Positions 5,486 through 5,956 of a stretch of DNA of 5,956 nt are shown in pieces. The stretch lies in assembly GCA_964573505.1 (NCBI GenBank), contig CAZNMS010000529.1, positions 1 to 5,956 of the forward strand, written 5' to 3'. This DNA comes from AM-0621 sp964573505 (GTDB taxonomy: Bacteria; Planctomycetota; Planctomycetia; Planctomycetales; Planctomycetaceae). Within the stretch, counting starts at the first letter, position 1. The number at the start of each line of letters is the position of its first letter. The notes beneath the pieces are model-generated. The model had not been told where the DNA came from and made no database searches. It saw nothing but the letters and a program-made list of their open reading frames with translations. The position numbers and the translations under genes are program-made.

Positions 5486-5956
5486 TTACCTCTTCGAGTG
5501 ACGCTCAATGAACTCAACGATCGGCGTCGAGTCTTCCAATCCGTGCGGATGATGGCCGACTCCCTTCTTGCCGATCAGCGTGATCGAGCCGCCGAGCTTG
5601 CGATAACGCTCGGCAATGAGCCCGGTGTTTTCGTCCCATGGAACGACATCGTCCGCGTCTCCGTAGACATGCAGCAGCGGGACCTTTGCGTCAGCGAGCG
5701 GCTTTAAGTTGTCGACCGGGTTCTTGTCGTAAGCCAATGCCGCTTGCTCGTCCGCGAATCCGAATCGCTCAAGGATCAGTTTCCAATCGCGCGCACTGCC
5801 TTTGCCTTTTCCTTTTCCGCCGGGCCAACTCTTGAAGTCGCAGACCGGCGCATCGCCATAAATGCAGGCGACCTTCTCGGGATTCGCAGCCGCCCAGTTA
5901 TAGCAATAGAGCCCGCCGCGACTGAGTCCGACGAGTGCAACCTTTGGCGCGAGGCC
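5486..5956 (-). CDS. Alpha/beta hydrolase, C-terminal part (5' end outside window)
   Basis: The open frame runs in from the right edge for 156 codons to TAA at 5488-5486. The fragment contains the nucleophile elbow GLSRGG (fragment residues 10-15, Ser12), the acid-strand motif GDADDVVP (99-106, probable Asp102) and the His motif GVGHHPHG (132-139). The Ser-Asp-His set of an alpha/beta hydrolase therefore looks complete. The order and spacing fit the prolyl-oligopeptidase/esterase-like group common in planctomycetes. A flexible GGKGKGKG stretch (46-53) follows the KSW segment. The true start is not visible: the TTG at 5737-5735 is internal, since the nucleophile lies upstream of it. The substrate cannot be told from sequence; an ester or acyl group is the likeliest. 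The gene converges on apbE with only 6 bases between the stop codons and no obvious terminator. Confidence 0.9.
   Translation of the reverse strand, partial: GLAPKVALVGLSRGGLYCYNWAAANPEKVACIYGDAPVCDFKSWPGGKGKGKGSARDWKLILERFGFADEQAALAYDKNPVDNLKPLADAKVPLLHVYGDADDVVPWDENTGLIAERYRKLGGSITLIGKKGVGHHPHGLEDSTPIVEFIERHSKR

Overview
The window looks like chromosomal DNA of a planctomycete (Planctomycetota, probably a Pirellula/Rhodopirellula-type lineage). The main evidence is a twin-arginine DUF1501 protein followed on the same strand by a large secreted pre-peptidase C-terminal (PPC) protein, a pairing characteristic of that phylum. G+C is moderately high by eye, and synonymous codon use looks similar across the genes. 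I see no insertion sequence, phage gene, tRNA, rRNA or CRISPR array.

Layout. Bases 1-24 read as the last seven codons of a plus-strand gene outside the window. A short hairpin region (26-58) separates it from the convergent PPC gene (61-2556, minus). A strong intrinsic terminator (2634-2688) lies between the PPC gene and the upstream DUF1501 gene (2710-4059, minus). A 391-base divergent gap (4060-4450) follows. apbE (FAD:protein FMN transferase, 4451-5479, plus) is transcribed away from the DUF1501 gene. It ends 6 bases from the convergent C-terminal part of an alpha/beta-hydrolase gene (5486 to beyond 5956, minus).

How the genes may work together. All three well-covered proteins appear to be exported: DUF1501 and ApbE carry Tat-type leaders, and the PPC protein has a Sec-type signal peptide. 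DUF1501 and PPC proteins are thought to belong to planctomycete extracytoplasmic modules that often also contain DUF1549/DUF1553 cytochrome proteins, and no such cytochrome gene is present here. ApbE attaches FMN covalently to exported or membrane flavoproteins; no acceptor protein is encoded in the window. The hydrolase keeps a Ser-Asp-His catalytic set and may act on esters or be a peptidase-like enzyme.

The least explained stretch is the divergent gap. On the minus strand it holds two overlapping open frames that would join into one roughly 99-codon frame if a CGCGCG run lost one CG. It also carries an imperfect 22-base direct repeat. This may be a decayed or frameshifted small gene, or merely a leader region. 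I found no convincing new defence or mobile system.
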